Origin: Daphnia pulex
Lineage: Eukaryota > Arthropoda > Branchiopoda > Diplostraca > Daphniidae
Assembly (NCBI RefSeq): GCF_021134715.1
Contig: NC_060023.1
Coordinates: 8,928,001-8,992,000 of the forward strand
Length of the DNA stretch: 64,000 nt
Direction: 5' to 3'
Part shown: one piece after another, positions 48,292 through 64,000 of the stretch
How the letters are laid out: the number at the start of each line of letters is the position of its first letter
Numbering within the stretch: the stretch's first letter is position 1
The notes under the pieces: generated by a model
What the model was told of the DNA's origin: nothing
Database searches by the model: none
The model's input: the letters and a program-made list of their open reading frames with translations, nothing else
Position numbers and translations under genes: made by a program

Positions 48292-49323
48292 AGCAGTTGT
48301 CAACGTACTGTGGTTGTCATAAAAGAAGGCTGCTGGAATAACATTGGACGGCATCACGGTGGGTCACGGACCCATGGATGCTCTCTTGTTATTTGGGATT
48401 ATTACTGGGCTGTTGTTGTTTTTATTAAAGAGAAGAACATATTAATAGCCGTGGTAAACTGCAAAAGACACAAGTCTAAGCAGAAGGATACGATAGCTTA
48501 GAGCTGAAATATTTTGTCTGCTCGAATGGCAACAGTGTTTCGAGTCGTTTTTTTTCTTTTTTCCCATTTTATTTAGATTTTCTTTAAAGAAAACACACGA
48601 AAAAACAAAAGAAACTTTCGGGTTTCTTTTTCTCTGCTGCTTTTGGTTCGGAACATTTTGGGAGTGTTGGCGTTTATAGTTTGCTGAGTCTCTCCCCCAC
48701 CCACCGCTGGAAAGAGAAACCCCACCCACTATCAAGCGGCGGCGGCGCTGCTGACGCTACAGGGCATTCCAGATTCCAACCCGGACTCAACTGACGATAG
48801 TTTGTTTGCTTCTCTGCTCGATGCAAGAGAGAGAGAGGCGAATGTGTATATGTATTGTGGCTCTCTTGTATGTGTAATAGTTTTTAACGTGGGGTGTAGA
48901 CAACCAAAAGACGACCATAGCATGTCACGTCCGACAACATCCATCATGACGACCCAGTGAATGCACCCAGAAACGAAAACTATTTTCGCCACCTCCCTCT
49001 CTCTCTCTCAATCGAGAAGTTTGTTTTCTTGGGTTTTTCATCGATAATTTTTTGCCATCAGCCGACTCCCTTGACGGTGTGTGTGTGTGCGTGTGTCTGA
49101 GGCTCAGGTTTCTGTCCTCAATTGCCAGTTTTTTTAGGTTTAATTGGTTTCGTGGTTTCTTCTGCCTTCGTTCACAGGTTCTTTGGCACAGTGTTGTTGC
49201 CAAGTGGAAAGGACTGACCTGAAGACTCTTTTCGAAGCAGAGAGTCAGGGGTTTGGTGAGGTTGGAGAAACGTAGGGTCATTTTGAGGACCCACAGCACC
49301 AAAAAGCAGGCAAACTGGAACTC

Positions 49324-52661
<3,338 letters not shown>

Positions 52662-55600
52662 GCAATCAACAAAAGGATATTAACACCACACACCATCGCC
52701 AGGGTTTTTTTCCCCCTTCTCTCTCCCTATTACTCATTTCGACGGATTGGCGGCACCATGCAACATCTGGATGCAGCCGAAAAACAAAAGACTCCGTTGA
52801 TTGATGGATTTAATTGACGCGCATATTATGAAGAGAGGTCACGTTCTGCTACTATAACTACTCGTATGTATGTAGTAACTTCTTCCTCCCCATTATTTTT
52901 TTTTCATATCCGTACCCAATCTTATTCTTTGTGACTAACGTTCTCGCTGACTCCGTCCCCGAAATAATGGGACCTCCCAATTTGACCCTTTTTTTTTAAA
53001 GAAAAGATGTGAACGGGACAATTTTCTAATCCCTTCTTAAACTAAAAATTTAAGAGAGACCGCGGGTCCTTTCGAAACAGGAGCTTTTTTTTAACACACG
53101 TATAATTAAACGTCATCTTTTTTTTTGGAGGATGTCGTAAAAAAGGGAATCCAAGAAATAACGTTTAGGAAATTCAGTTAGGAGCGGAATTTTTGAGAAC
53201 TTATTTTTTAACATACACACACCTCATTGTGTTTTTTGCTCAGTAAAGGTCGCTGACCTTTTCTCCTTTTTTAAAAATTTCTTTTTATCTTTTCACTGGC
53301 CAGAACAACACAAGCGCAAAAAAAAAGTAATTTCCCAGTCCAGCCTGTCCCCTCTTCCCTCATTCTGAAGTACAAACTGTCGGTGCAATGTGAAATGTCC
53401 GTTTTGTGTGTACTACTGTATGCGTATTGAAGGCGGTCGTGGGCCGGCACACGTCAGGGTTTTCTTTCTTTCATTCTTCCCTCTCCCTTCTATCTTTTTC
53501 TGTTCTCGCTGTCCCCCTCCGTATTTGTTCTCTGAATCTAAATAATCGATAGTTTAGGGCACAAATCCCACATGATTTTTTTTCAAGCTTTTTTCCGCTT
53601 TTTACAAGAAATTAACCTGTCCGACAAAAGGAAAACGACAAACGCACCTATTACGTATTCACGTACACAATGTGTGCACAATCGCTGACTTGCTGCTGCT
53701 TTATTTGATATAACTCAATTCCATGTGTGTCATTTCGACGAAGGATCGGATCGATAGTAGAAGAAAGGCATTTCTCTCTGTTCTCCGCCCTCGTTTATTA
53801 TTATTATTAATTGCAATGGGATATTTCAAAAGTGACGTTGATTTATACAACGCATGTGTACGGACTTCCGGTCTCTCTCAGCCGTCTTACGTGACGGTCA
53901 GAAAAAATATTGAGAACCTATAAGAAAACAAAATGTAGAAAAACACACACACAAAAGGTTGAATAATATTCGATTTGTTTGAGTCAATTGTTTCGTCGGT
54001 TTATGATTAAAGAAAGCAGAAACAAAAAGGAAACGCTTTTTTTTTTCAAGGAGGTCGTATGTTTGCCTACTCCAAATATTGTACGTATGTGTGTGTGTGT
54101 GTCTGCGTAGGTGTGAATGTGTTTGGTTAGTTTGTTCTTTTTTTTTATTTTAATATTTCTCTGTTTCCTTTCCCCCCAAACACACACACTCTCTTTTTAA
54201 TCTATCCAGATGTTTGTCGCCCATCAAAAACATTTGGCCTCCCTCCCCAAACTATTTTGGAAAAAAAAGGAAAACATTTTTACTAAAAACGACGAAAACA
54301 ACAAAAAATTGCTTTTTTATTGTTTCGATTCCGTTGTTGGTTGGATGACGTTTTTCACACTCGGACTCTTTACATTTTCATCTGTTTTTAATTTTCCTCG
54401 TGACGAATTGTTTCTTTATTTTTCCAGTAATAATTTATTATGATTAATGATCAATCACAATGCGGCGCCGGGATAATTCTAGTTGCATCTAATTGCGTTT
54501 GGGGGGGAGGAGGGTTGTCTTTATTTGATTATTTTGTCTCATTTTTCCTGTAATTTTTTTTTTCTTCTTTTCCTTGACACCCGTGATGAAAGACGGTGTC
54601 TGTTCTGTTTGTTCTCTTTCTATAGTTGCGTCTCTTTATTTGGTAACACTGTAAAGAAAATGAGGAAGAAAAAAAGACATCTTTTTTTTCTGTTCTCTTT
54701 CTGTGACCAGGACCTTCTCTTGTATTACCCGTTCTCTATCTCTTTTTGTGGGTCGTAATATAATATCTAATATTTACTTTTTTGTGTCCATTGAAAACGT
54801 AAAATCCCAAAAGACAAAAAAAAAACTATTCTCTTATCAATTGTACTCTCACACCAATACCTTTGATTGATCCCGGCCATCCATCAGACAACAACAACAA
54901 CAATTTGGATAAAAGAAAAAAAAAGCGAAGAAACAATAATTTTCGATTCTCTGTTTTTTGTCCTCCACAATCATTTTTGTTCGTGTATCTTTGTACCGTG
55001 TACATGACGTTGGGAAAGAATCAATGAGAGATGAAGTCAACAGAAAGCGAGTCTCTACTAAAGTTATCGATTAGCGAACGAAATGGAAGCGCATCTCCGA
55101 CGTGTACGTACACAAGAATCTCGAAGCATTCCCATCCTCTGACTATAGTTTTGGAGGGGGAGTAGTTGTAGGAGGAGCTTGATTCCAGTTATCGATCCAT
55201 CCTTTTGAGCTCCGAGTACAACAACTCTCTCTCTCTCGAATTCGCTAAAAGCCTAAGAGATAAATTCCGAACTTTGGGTCGGATGGAAAAGAAAAAGCTT
55301 TGTAGTCTTGCGTGCCACACATACACCCAAGGTTATATGCCTGTGCTACACCACACAGAGTCGTCGACGTAATCCTGAAACGGCCAAAATAGAGTGGCAA
55401 TCCTTGTTTCTTCGTTTCCCCCTTTTTTTTTCCCGAAAAAGCTAGGCGCTTGAGAGGCGAGTTAAATAGACGATGCCGAGCTGCTACCGCGCCACAATGG
55501 ATCAACTTCTACACGCCAACATCGCGTGATCGCATCGGCGTCCAATCCTGACACCACCACTCACTTTATCTAATAAACAAGGGACGAGAGTACCAAGTTT

Positions 55601-55748
55601 GGGAGCGCTTCAATTATCGGCGGCAGATAAAACTGTGTGTGAAAACCCTGCTCAAAAGACAACAAAGGCGCAGAAATGATTAAAATTGAGAGGCTGAGCT
55701 ATTTTCATCAGTTGTTGTCTAATCTTCGGCGCCTCGAGAGACTCAAAG
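52662..55748. other. GRK 3' region and beta-mannosidase upstream region
   Basis: About 3 kb, T-rich on the plus strand with many homopolymer runs and a (TG)n near 54083. Probably a long GRK 3' UTR followed by the beta-mannosidase promoter. No supported gene or RNA. Confidence 0.5.
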
Positions 55749-58700
55749 ATGATGCGACGGCAGCAACTTACTTTTCCAACTCTTGTTTTATTAGTTTTGA
55801 TTAATAACAGTCTTGGATACGAGATTGACCTGTCGACTGCCAACGGCTATGTATGGAGTGCTGCTTTGCCTAACAAAAGTAATTATTGTCGTTTAATATT
55901 TACATCGTGTCGCTTAATTAATGTTTTTATTTTATTTTTAGGCATCGCGGTTCCTGGAAGAGTTCCGGGCAGTATTTACACTGACCTAGATGAAGCTAAA
56001 ATTTTTAGTGGAGGTCCGTTATTATTTCGTTTCAATGATTTAGATTACCGTTGGGTCTCTTATGAAGATTGGGATTATTCCCTGACATTCAATGGTATTT
56101 TTTCTTTTAACTAATTTTGACGATTTCATGTTGTAACTTAAGTTGATCAATTTAGTTACGGCGAATGTAGCGTCGTATTCGGCAGTCGATCTGGTTTTCT
56201 ACGGGTAAGCATATCTCCAACGGATTAACTTGTCAGTTGCTGTTATCTAATTGCTCGAATCAGAGTTGATACAGTGGCCGAAATTGAGCTGAATGGATTG
56301 CTGCTGGGCGCCACTAATAACATGTTCATCCGTTACAAGTACAACATCAAAGATTCCCTCAAGGTACTAGAGACACATCAATGATCTAATCCTAGTTAGT
56401 CTCGGCCATCGCCACTTCTAGTGTACTATTTATATTAAAGAGTGACTGGTATCGAATTATGCGATTCATTTTATCGGCTCGTATTATATAGACTGACGGT
56501 TCCAACGAGCTCCTAATAAGATTCAAGTCGCCCGTTAAGTACGCTCGGGATCGATACGACGAACAAGCAGTCGACTACCCGGTTCTGCCGACGTGCCTCG
56601 ATCCCGCCTATCAGGGGGAGTGTCACGCTAATCACATCAGGTTCCCTTCTCTCTATAAACACACTCTCTCTCCCATTTGTTTCCATTATTAAATCCTGTT
56701 CCCGGAATACGTTTTCATATGCTTTATATATATAGAGTGCCTCCTTTGCATACGTATACATAAAGTGATGAAATCATCAAGTTAAATCCATTAACTTAAT
56801 TTTAAACGTTTTACACTTTTAGGAAGATGCAATCGTCTTTCAGTTGGGATTGGGGACCGGCCTTTCCCACTGTCGGATTATGGTATTAAATTCTTTTTTT
56901 AAATTTGCGCATTTGTAATTTGTGCATTTGCCTAATTCTAATTTCAGGCATCCAGTCAAGCTGGAAGCTTACAACACCGTTTCTATTCGCGACTGGTGGG
57001 TGGGATTCGAGCGGGATGAAATCCAGCAACTATGGAAAGTCGACATGAAAATCCATTGCGAGACACCCGATTCTGGTATCGATCACGCCGGAACTTTCAC
57101 CGTCACCATCACCGACCAGCAACAAGTTGTCCAAACTTTGAAGCAAGAAACTGTTTTGACAGGCGATGGCAACCGTCAAGTCTCCACCCCCGTCATTTCG
57201 TTTGTCGTTCCCTTCTCCCAGGTAACTGCCAGTCCTTCCTTATTTACAGGAAAAGTTCGTACGACACATTCACGAGCAGGACGTGATAACTTGGTTTAAA
57301 TTGCGTCCTCCCCCTAACCTGTCTGGCCCCGTTGAATAGATTAAACCCTGGATGCCGAACGGATGGGGCGAGCAGAAACTTTACGATATGAAAATTGAAT
57401 ATCAAGAAACCGGTTCCGCCGAACCTCCCGTCGTTCTCGACGAGAAAATTGGCTTCCGTACCGTCGAGTTGATCGAAGATGATCTGCCAAGTATTTAGTA
57501 GTGTACCCTTTGGCTTGTCGTGGATCCCTCTCTGAGATTCTTATTTGTAATTATAGCCGGGAGGACCTACTACTTCCGGGTGAATGGAGAGCCCGTATTT
57601 CTCAAAGGCTCCAACTGGATCCCGTCAGCCGTTCTACCCGAACTGATAACGGAGCAATATCTGCGTGAATTGCTGACAGCTTCCAAGGATGCCCATATGA
57701 ACGCCATGAGGATCTGGGGTGGCGGAATTTACGAGTTCCCTGAATTCTACCGGGTATTGTCATTTATAAAAATGGATGTGACACTCGATCCACTTTAACT
57801 GTTACATCTTTCTTTTTATTATTCTTCTCGTGTTTTGAGCAGATTGCCGATGAACTGGGAATTTTAATTTGGCATGACATGATGTACGCCTGCTCCATGT
57901 ATCCAGCCAATGAGCAATTCCTGGAAACGGTATCGGTCGAGATCCGCCAGCAAGTTAGACGCCTATCGCATCATCCTTCGGTGCTTATCTGGGCTGGTAA
58001 TAACGAAAACGAAGCCGCCCTGCGACAAAACTGGTAATATGCCCTGGGCAGCTTATGTTGACTATAATAGAGTTGGCACTAATTCCATCTGGCTTCAAAG
58101 GTATGGCACAGAGAGCAAATTTGATACCTACAAAGCCGATTACATCAAGCTTTACGTCGACACAATCAAAAGGATCGTCAATGAAGAAGATCCTTCACGT
58201 CCATTCACCGTTTCATCGCCATCCAACGGCAAGAAAAGTGAAGAGGAAGGCTACGTCTCTCTTAATCCAGGCAGCCCAGAATACGGAGATGGTTGGTTGA
58301 TTATTTATTTAATTTGACTTGATAACGAATTTTGTTTTGATGTAGTGCATTACTACAATTATTTTGCCGACATGTGGAACTGGGAAACGTACCCAAAACC
58401 AAGAATGGCGACCGAATACGGTTTCCAGGCATTGCCATCTGTCCACGCCTGGACTACAGCCGCAAATCCAATTGGTGAAATGATAATATTTTTTTATTAG
58501 CAATTTAGATCTTCATTGAATTTACTTTCGTTTCCATAGGAATGGACGAAGACTGGCATTACGATGGTGAACTTTTATTCACTAGACAACATCACCCTGG
58601 AGGTAACAACGAGCTGGTGCTGCAAGTAGAAGGTCAATTAGGAAAGGCCCGAGAAACCACACCGGAGCAACGTTTCCTGGACATGATCTATCTGACGCAA

Positions 58701-59697
58701 ATGCATCAAGCGGAAGCCATCAAGATCGAATCAGAACATTACAGACGATTGCAATACCTGGACTTTGACGGACTTGGGCATTGCATGGGATCGCTCTATT
58801 GGCAATTACAGGACATCTGGCAAGGCCCTTCCTGGGCTTCAATCGGTAAAATGTTGTCTATAAAATTCTTGGAAACGTTGACGTAATTAATTAATGTGCA
58901 GAATATGGCGGACGTTGGAAGCCGCTTCATCATTTCGCCACCAAGTTTTTTGCTCCGCTCTCTTTCATGTTGTGGGTGCGCGATGGAAATGTCGCCGTTT
59001 ATCCGCATGACTACCGCAGCGGAGCAGACATGGTGCCGGGAATCCTGTTAATCAAACTTCAATCATGGTCGCAAATCAATCCAATCGTCACCGAAAGGAT
59101 TCCCAACGTAATTCGATCGATAAGAAAAACCAATCAGTAAAATCAGACATTGTCGACGTTTTATTTCTCTTGGATTGGATTTAGGTCAACGGAAATTCGA
59201 CAATCGAGTGGCAGAAACCGCTGGATTCTTGGTTGTCTGATAACGGATGCAGCAGACAGACTTGTTTCCTAACAGCCACTTATCAAGATCCTGAAACAGG
59301 CCGGCAATTGGCTCCTGATAGTTATTTGTATCCCAGCAATTTTACAGCCGTTACTAATTTGGCCAAAGCCAACGTCCAGGTAATTTAATTAAATTCTTTC
59401 CCGCTTTCAATTGAATTGATTTGAATTTTTGAATTCAAAAAGGTGACAAGTGTCGGCCAAGTTTACGAAAGCAGCCAGTCATCGTGGACGATTGACGTGG
59501 AATTATCGACCGACAAGCCGGCCGCTTTCGTCTGGCTGGACACGACCACTGATCGCAAAGGCCGATTCTCTGACAATGCGTTCCTGATGTCAACTGCCAC
59601 TAAAACCGTTTCGTTCTGGTCATCGGATCCTATTACCGACTCGACTGAATTTTCAAACCAACTGCGAGTCGCCCACCTCGCAGAAATCATCCGCTAG
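55749..59697 (+). CDS. MANBA: Beta-mannosidase (glycoside hydrolase family 2), lysosomal
   Basis: Removes terminal beta-linked mannose in the last step of N-glycan breakdown. Start at 55749 (MMRRQQLTFPTLVLLVLINN, signal peptide). About 16-17 small exons; the first is 55749-55878, the second begins 55942, the last is about 59442-59697. Family features in order: sugar-binding domain (PGRVPGSIYTDL, RKMQSSFSWDWGPAFPTVG), immunoglobulin-like domain (KPWMPNGWGEQKLYD, IGFRTVELI), then the barrel with FLKGSNWIPSAVLPE, MRIWGGGIYE, WHDMMYACSMYP, HPSVLIWAGNNENEAA (acid/base Glu) and MATEYGFQALPS (nucleophile Glu). It ends with GRFSDNAFLM and LAEIIR. A 68-bp intron starting at about 58035 keeps the frame across NWYGTES. 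A polyadenylation signal lies near 60057. Complete. Confidence 0.95.
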
Positions 59698-60056
59698 CGT
59701 AAGTAAATAACGTCAGCAATTCCATCAACTTGAAATTATTTCCCAAAGAAATAAAAATCGAGGGAGGGTGTAACTATAGTCGTAAAAATTGATTCGGCTT
59801 TTTATTCGTGTGCATTTCAGGATCCATCTCGGCGATGTGTATAGTTCCTTCCACGTGCCATACTTGGATGTGTACTGAAGTTTATCCTGCTAGTAGTCAC
59901 ACATACACAGTGTATAGTATACCTGATTGATCGACGATTCGAAATCCTTTTATCCTTAGTCGTCGGTGTTGGTTTTGTGAAGACTCCGCAAGTTCTGATC
60001 GTAAATCTTATGAGAGGGCGTCAAGGATGGGAGGAGAGCTACTGCGCCGCAGACCC

Positions 60057-60062
60057 AATAAA
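60057..60062 (+). terminator. Probable polyadenylation signal of beta-mannosidase
   Basis: AATAAA about 360 bp after the stop codon, or about 240 bp if the suspected 3' UTR intron is removed. Confidence 0.45.
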
Positions 60063-60893
60063 AAGAGGATAGTTGTGTTATCATGAAAGGCGAACGAGAG
60101 GTTCGATGCCCGCAGGAGTTTCTCGTCATCAAAACGACACGTACACGCGTCCAATCAATTGGTGGGTGTGTGTTGTTGAAGGTTTGGCTGATTTATTTTT
60201 CTGCCTTCATCGATTGAGTCAGCATCTCAAACCAATCGGATGGGAGTTTCACTTCCTCGTCGCTAAATCATTCCAAGCAGGAGCTAGTAGCCTCTGGGAA
60301 TTACGACTGGGAAATCAACTAAAATGTTTCTTTTATTTATTTTGTTAACTCGAGTCTCCTGTTACCATGGCGAAAATTTCAGCGAACGGCAATTTGCCAA
60401 AAAAAAAAGCTTTTTACTAATATTTATTTTATAATAGGATAGCGCTATTTATCTAATTGATGGACTGTTCCTCCCCGGGAGACTCGGCCAGCATATCGTC
60501 CATGTATGAATATCCCAGCGAAATTATTGCTAACAGTGAACGGCTCCAGAGTCATTAAAATAGGAAATGAAAAATAGATAAAAGCAAATATTCTGGAACA
60601 GCGCGACGACGAACGATCACCAAGACGTGAAAATAAATTGACCACGACATTTTTGTTGGCGCCAAAAATTTGCTCGCAATGGAAGATCCATGACGTAATG
60701 GGTAAAAAATAATAAAACGGTCGTAAATCACACCAAGTCACGATAATACGGCCGGGCTAGTAAAAAAATAATCTTCTCAAAGAGACAAAAAAGGAACGTC
60801 GGGAATAATAAAAATAACAGCGAACAAACGGATTGCAAACGGAAAACGTCACTGTTTCACAATTAATAGCTTTGCTAGTGAAAGGAGAAAGAA

Positions 60894-60900
60894 TATAAAG
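60894..60900 (+). promoter_or_regulatory. TATA box upstream of small secreted ORF
   Basis: TATAAAG, about 150 bp before the ATG at 61049. A second ATG at 60918 opens an overlapping 47-codon frame with a hydrophobic segment, which weakens the case for 61049 as the only start. Confidence 0.35.
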
Positions 60901-61048
60901 TCGATCGCTTCGTTACGATGCACAGACGGTCGTGTAATAAGTTGGAATATATAGCCTCTGAACTGGGCGTCCTGGGAATCTTTCTTTTTCTCATCGATCG
61001 ATATGCGTGGAATACTAATACTCGGAAGCTGTATCGAATTTTGTTGCT

Positions 61049-61255
61049 ATGGAACGAATAATAGATGGGCGACTGAACATGGTTTATTTATTATTAATTC
61101 GGGCTTGTTTATCCTTGATCGGACTTACGAGTTTCTGTGACGCACGTTGTGAACCAGTATCAGTAGAAATAGGCCAGCAAACGGAAGTGTGTATAGAGTA
61201 TCGTTTTATAATAGGAAATAATCACTCGGAGCGACGAGTCGAGTTTCCTTCTTAG
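61049..61255 (+). CDS. Candidate small secreted protein, 68 residues
   Basis: Unrecognised. The open frame begins MERIIDGRLN, with a second Met (61079) directly before a hydrophobic run, MVYLLLIRACLSLIGLTSF, that looks like a signal peptide ending near CDA. The mature part (RCEPVSVEIGQQTEVCIEYR) has two cysteines. RCEPVSVEI recalls the start of Frizzled cysteine-rich domains, but nothing further matches, so I do not assign it. A TATA box lies upstream and AATAAA starts 16 bp after the stop (61271), which would fit a short single-exon transcript. It could equally be a chance frame or a stray exon. Confidence 0.25.
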   Translation: MERIIDGRLNMVYLLLIRACLSLIGLTSFCDARCEPVSVEIGQQTEVCIEYRFIIGNNHSERRVEFPS

Positions 61256-62019
61256 ATAAAAGAAGAAATGAAATAAAACTGTCTGGTGGTTTTCTCATTT
61301 TAAAAATGGAGGAAACCAACAAGGATGTTGTGCCCATTGTTATCTACCTGTGCAACTGATGACCCATTTTGATTGTTTGTGAATTTTGATTTCCATTGGA
61401 TGCATCTGCTCGAGTGGAAATCGATTATTTATTGATATTTTCATCATTGAATAAAGAATTGCAAACAGGTCACAGACTCACAGGAGATCTTTTCGCAACA
61501 TTTAGCAAAATAGTTTCTTTAATGTTGAATAAAATATCGCCTCGCCTGCTGCATTAGAGAGCATACATTTTTCATCTTTTCATCGTGTTATCAGGAAACT
61601 TGTTTGTCTTTAAAATATAAAAGTAGAAAGAAATGTTTTGTTTTATATAAAAGCTCTCGGGTAAACAGGGTGGGGGGGAAAGCGGTCGATTGTAAAGACG
61701 TTTATGATTGTGACGTCAACAAGATTACGAGCGCGCCCTGGTTGTAGCAGACGACAATAAGACGTAACACTTCTTTTATCATTGTTTTGTCTTTTGGTTT
61801 TTTCCTATTTCGTTTCCAGAATTTGACTAACTGCTTTGCTTCCAGAAAGGCCAAGTTAGGCAGCCATGACGAGGGGCTGGGTAATGGCATTTGAGTCCAA
61901 CTACTGTGCTTCGTTGAACGCCGTCCAAGCGAAGAACCGACCGCGGTGGACGAAATTATCTGGCAGGTCGTAGAGGACGTTTTCCGTCAGAAAACGGTCC
62001 AACCCAAAACGAATTTAGG
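61256..62019. other. Upstream region of PITPNC1
   Basis: AATAAA at 61271, then AT-rich sequence and the PITPNC1 promoter and 5' UTR. Nothing else seen. Confidence 0.5.
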
Positions 62020-63158
62020 ATGCTGACAAAGGAGTACCGCATACCAATGCCCATCAGTGTTTCAGAGGTCTGTATACATACAATGTAGTAGAATGGTTTG
62101 ACACGTAAAAGAATGTATATCTCAACTTTATCTAACTCAACTTTGAACCACAGTACAAAATAGGGCAGTTGTACATGATAGCGAAGCATAGCAACGAGCA
62201 GTCTGCTGAAGGAGAAGGAGTTGAAGTTGTGGCTAATGATCCTCATGAAGACCCTCAGCATGGACCGGGACAGTATACAGAAAAACGAATATACCTCTTC
62301 AGGTATGTGCTCCTACAAATGTGTTTGTGCTCGTAACAACCAACTTATCATTCTTGTTGCTTTCAGTCGTCTCCCACAGTGGATTAGATCTCTTATTCCC
62401 AAAATCTTCTATATAACAGAGAAAGCATGGAACTATTATCCTCACACTACCACAGAATATACAGTATGGTCTCTTTAAAGCTTCTGTGTTAATTACCATG
62501 TTTACACTTCTTTTGATTGTGTATGTGCAGTGCTCTTTCCTACCGAGATTCATCATCAATGTTGAAACATGTTATGAGGATAATGCAGGAACTAATGATA
62601 ATGTATTAAGCCTACAGTACTAATTGTGTAATCTTGCCTTCTAATCCTGTTTTACTTATCAAACAGGCTTTAAATCTCAATGAGGGCCAGCTGAGTGCAC
62701 GAGAAGTGGATTTCATTGACATCGCCTACGACGATATTAGCCCGAAGCATTACAAAGCAGAGGAGGACTTGAAAACATGGAAGTCGGAGATGACTGGAAG
62801 AGGCCCTCTTGCACAAGATTGGATGAAAAGTGATTTCCAACCAATGATGTGCTCTTACAAGGTGGTTTCAGTCTGCTTCGAGGTCTGGGGTCTCCAAACC
62901 AAAGTTGAAGACTACGTCCACCGGGCCATTCGCGAAATCCTGCTAGTCGGCCACCGGCAAGCCGTCGCTTGGCTGGATCAATGGTTCAACATGACGGAGA
63001 AGGACGTTCGAAAATACGAAAATGAAATGCACACTGTCACCAACGAAAAAGTATTGCATCAGCCGACTGTGGTCGCTTCCCCCATTTCATCACCAGTAGA
63101 TGCCGATCAGCCAGAAGTGGCTACCCCAACTAGACGTAGTTGGTTTAATTGGTCGTAG
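62020..63158 (+). CDS. PITPNC1: Cytoplasmic phosphatidylinositol transfer protein 1 (rdgB-beta class)
   Basis: Moves phosphatidylinositol and phosphatidic acid between membranes; cytosolic. Start at 62020 (MLTKEYRIPMPISVSEYKIG). Exons 62020-62067, 62154-62302, 62367-62463, 62531-62602 and 62667-63158, all with clean GT-AG ends. Motifs characteristic of PITPNC1 rather than PITP alpha/beta or full RdgB: GQLYMIAKHSNEQS, GEGVEVVANDP, PKIFYITEKAWNYYPHT, TEYTCSFLPRF, CYEDNAGTNDN, MCSYKVVSVCFEVWGLQTKV and ILLVGHRQAVAWLDQW. The C-terminal tail is short, Ser/Pro-rich, and ends RRSWFNWS; it lacks the DDHD and LNS2 domains of RdgB. About 285 residues, complete. Confidence 0.95.
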
Positions 63159-64000
63159 CTGGTGAAGTATACCTTTATTTATTTATTTGAAGGAAGTCAC
63201 TTATCACATCGCAAATGTCATAATTATCAAGTTATCACCCTACTAGTGTATAGTATTGTCTGTTGCTGTAATTGCATTTGTGTAAACTGTGAAAGCTTTT
63301 GTTTGAAAACTTGAGGAAAAAGAGACTCGACGACAAATTGCCTTTGCTCTGCACTAAATATTTACCAAATGGCTAAAGGTCCAAAGAGCCCGTCTCTCGG
63401 AAGTAGGTACGTGAAATTCCCAAAGAGTAACGTACCATCATTCACTCTCGGTTGTGATTCAATAATGAGGCTAACGCACATATACTTATAAGAATATGAT
63501 GTTGTCATAGTCCTTGTTTTCAATGTCCTGGTTACTTGTTGAATTTTTGAGTTCCTTTCACCAAAATTTCTTCTAATTGTTATTTGTTTTTGGTTGATTT
63601 GATTTTCCCTTTCTTTTTTGTTCATGAATTAAGGTGGTTAGTATTTTGAACTTTATTAATGATGTATTGTATACATTACGTATTATTATAGCAGTTTCCG
63701 ATGTACAAGCCTGTATGCTTTAAATCTCTAGGAGCTTATTGTCTTGAGCGTGTTAACATTTGTGAAATGTCAAACATTCAACTTCGTCGTTCGCTTTCCT
63801 TTCGATTGAACAGCCCGACATGTGTCTTGCCTTGTTAGCTTTATTTTTGGAAAATCAGAAGTGACGTTGCATTTATAATGTTTCCGCTGATTAAATTAAT
63901 TGATGTCATGTATAAGAGAAATCAGAAAAGTATCTAGTTTTAAATTTCTTTATTAATATTATTAAGAAATAAATAGACATTAGCATTATAATTGGAACAT
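63159..64000. other. 3' region of PITPNC1
   Basis: Likely 3' UTR, with an AATAAA at about 63968. No other gene recognised. Confidence 0.5.

Larger units (their letters stand above)
44399..49323. other. Long gene-poor region upstream of GRK, rich in microsatellites
   Basis: Nearly 5 kb without a supported coding gene. It contains (TG/CA)n tracts near 46663, 47211, 48270 and 49077, a (TA)n tract near 47517 and (GA/CT)n stretches near 46502, 46624, 48826 and 49000. It likely holds the GRK promoter and 5' UTR exons plus the NDOR1 upstream region. Open frames across it are simple-sequence artefacts. Confidence 0.5.
59698..61048. other. Beta-mannosidase 3' region and upstream of small ORF
   Basis: A GTAAGT lies three bases after the beta-mannosidase stop, and a pyrimidine-rich tract ending in TTTCAG lies at 59820, so a 3' UTR intron is plausible. 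AATAAA at 60057-60062 is the likely polyadenylation signal. A TATAAAG at 60894-60900 precedes the next open frame. No other gene recognised. Confidence 0.5.

Noticed and set aside
48925-49302. 125-codon minus-strand frame upstream of GRK
   Set aside because: It contains His-Thr repeats from a microsatellite and a basic low-complexity stretch, lies antisense to the GRK leader and has no motif.
55245-55505. 86-codon minus-strand frame near beta-mannosidase
   Set aside because: No recognisable domain, no promoter or exon context; probably chance.
58020-58110. Apparent frame break in beta-mannosidase after LRQNW
   Set aside because: A 68-bp GT-AG intron restores NWYGTES and the family register, so the gene is intact.

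Overview
The window is arthropod nuclear DNA, most likely from a Daphnia-type branchiopod crustacean. The reasons are many short (about 50-90 bp) GT-AG introns, an AT-rich intergenic background with microsatellites, insect-like orthologues (a Gprk2-type receptor kinase, an rdgB-beta/PITPNC1-type lipid transfer protein, an insect-type FEM-1), and tandem arrays of lineage-expanded secreted proteins. The genus is an inference from gene content and style; no search was run.

Layout. 1-1811 (minus): 5' part of the TFIIIC subunit GTF3C3. 2763-13160 (minus): five tandem genes for secreted proteins with a CUB-like domain followed by a C-type lectin-like domain. 13594-16956 (minus): two tandem class I SAM methyltransferase genes. 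17777-30741 (minus): five tandem secreted alpha-carbonic anhydrases; a 2.2 kb DNA transposon with its own small spliced gene sits between the fourth and fifth. 31432-33642 (plus): TAPT1. 33807-38183: three secreted phosphatidylethanolamine-binding (PEBP) genes, two minus and one plus, the first with a damaged C-terminus. 39455-41658 (plus): FEM1. 42163-44398 (minus): NDOR1. 44399-49323: long gene-poor, microsatellite-rich stretch. 49324-52661 (plus): G protein-coupled receptor kinase of the GRK4/5/6 (Gprk2) class. 55749-59697 (plus): lysosomal beta-mannosidase. 61049-61255 (plus): a possible small secreted protein. 62020-63158 (plus): rdgB-beta/PITPNC1.

The two halves differ in character. Up to about 38 kb, four of the five main families are present as local arrays of secreted or small-molecule enzymes with clear paralogue structure, including one near-identical exon tract that suggests gene conversion. 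From about 31 kb on, conserved single-copy cell-biology genes dominate (cilium/ER membrane protein, CRL2 substrate receptor, cytosolic Fe-S assembly reductase, receptor kinase, lysosomal glycosidase, PI transfer protein). I see no operon-like logic linking neighbours beyond tandem duplication. Exon limits given were read by eye from splice consensus and protein continuity.
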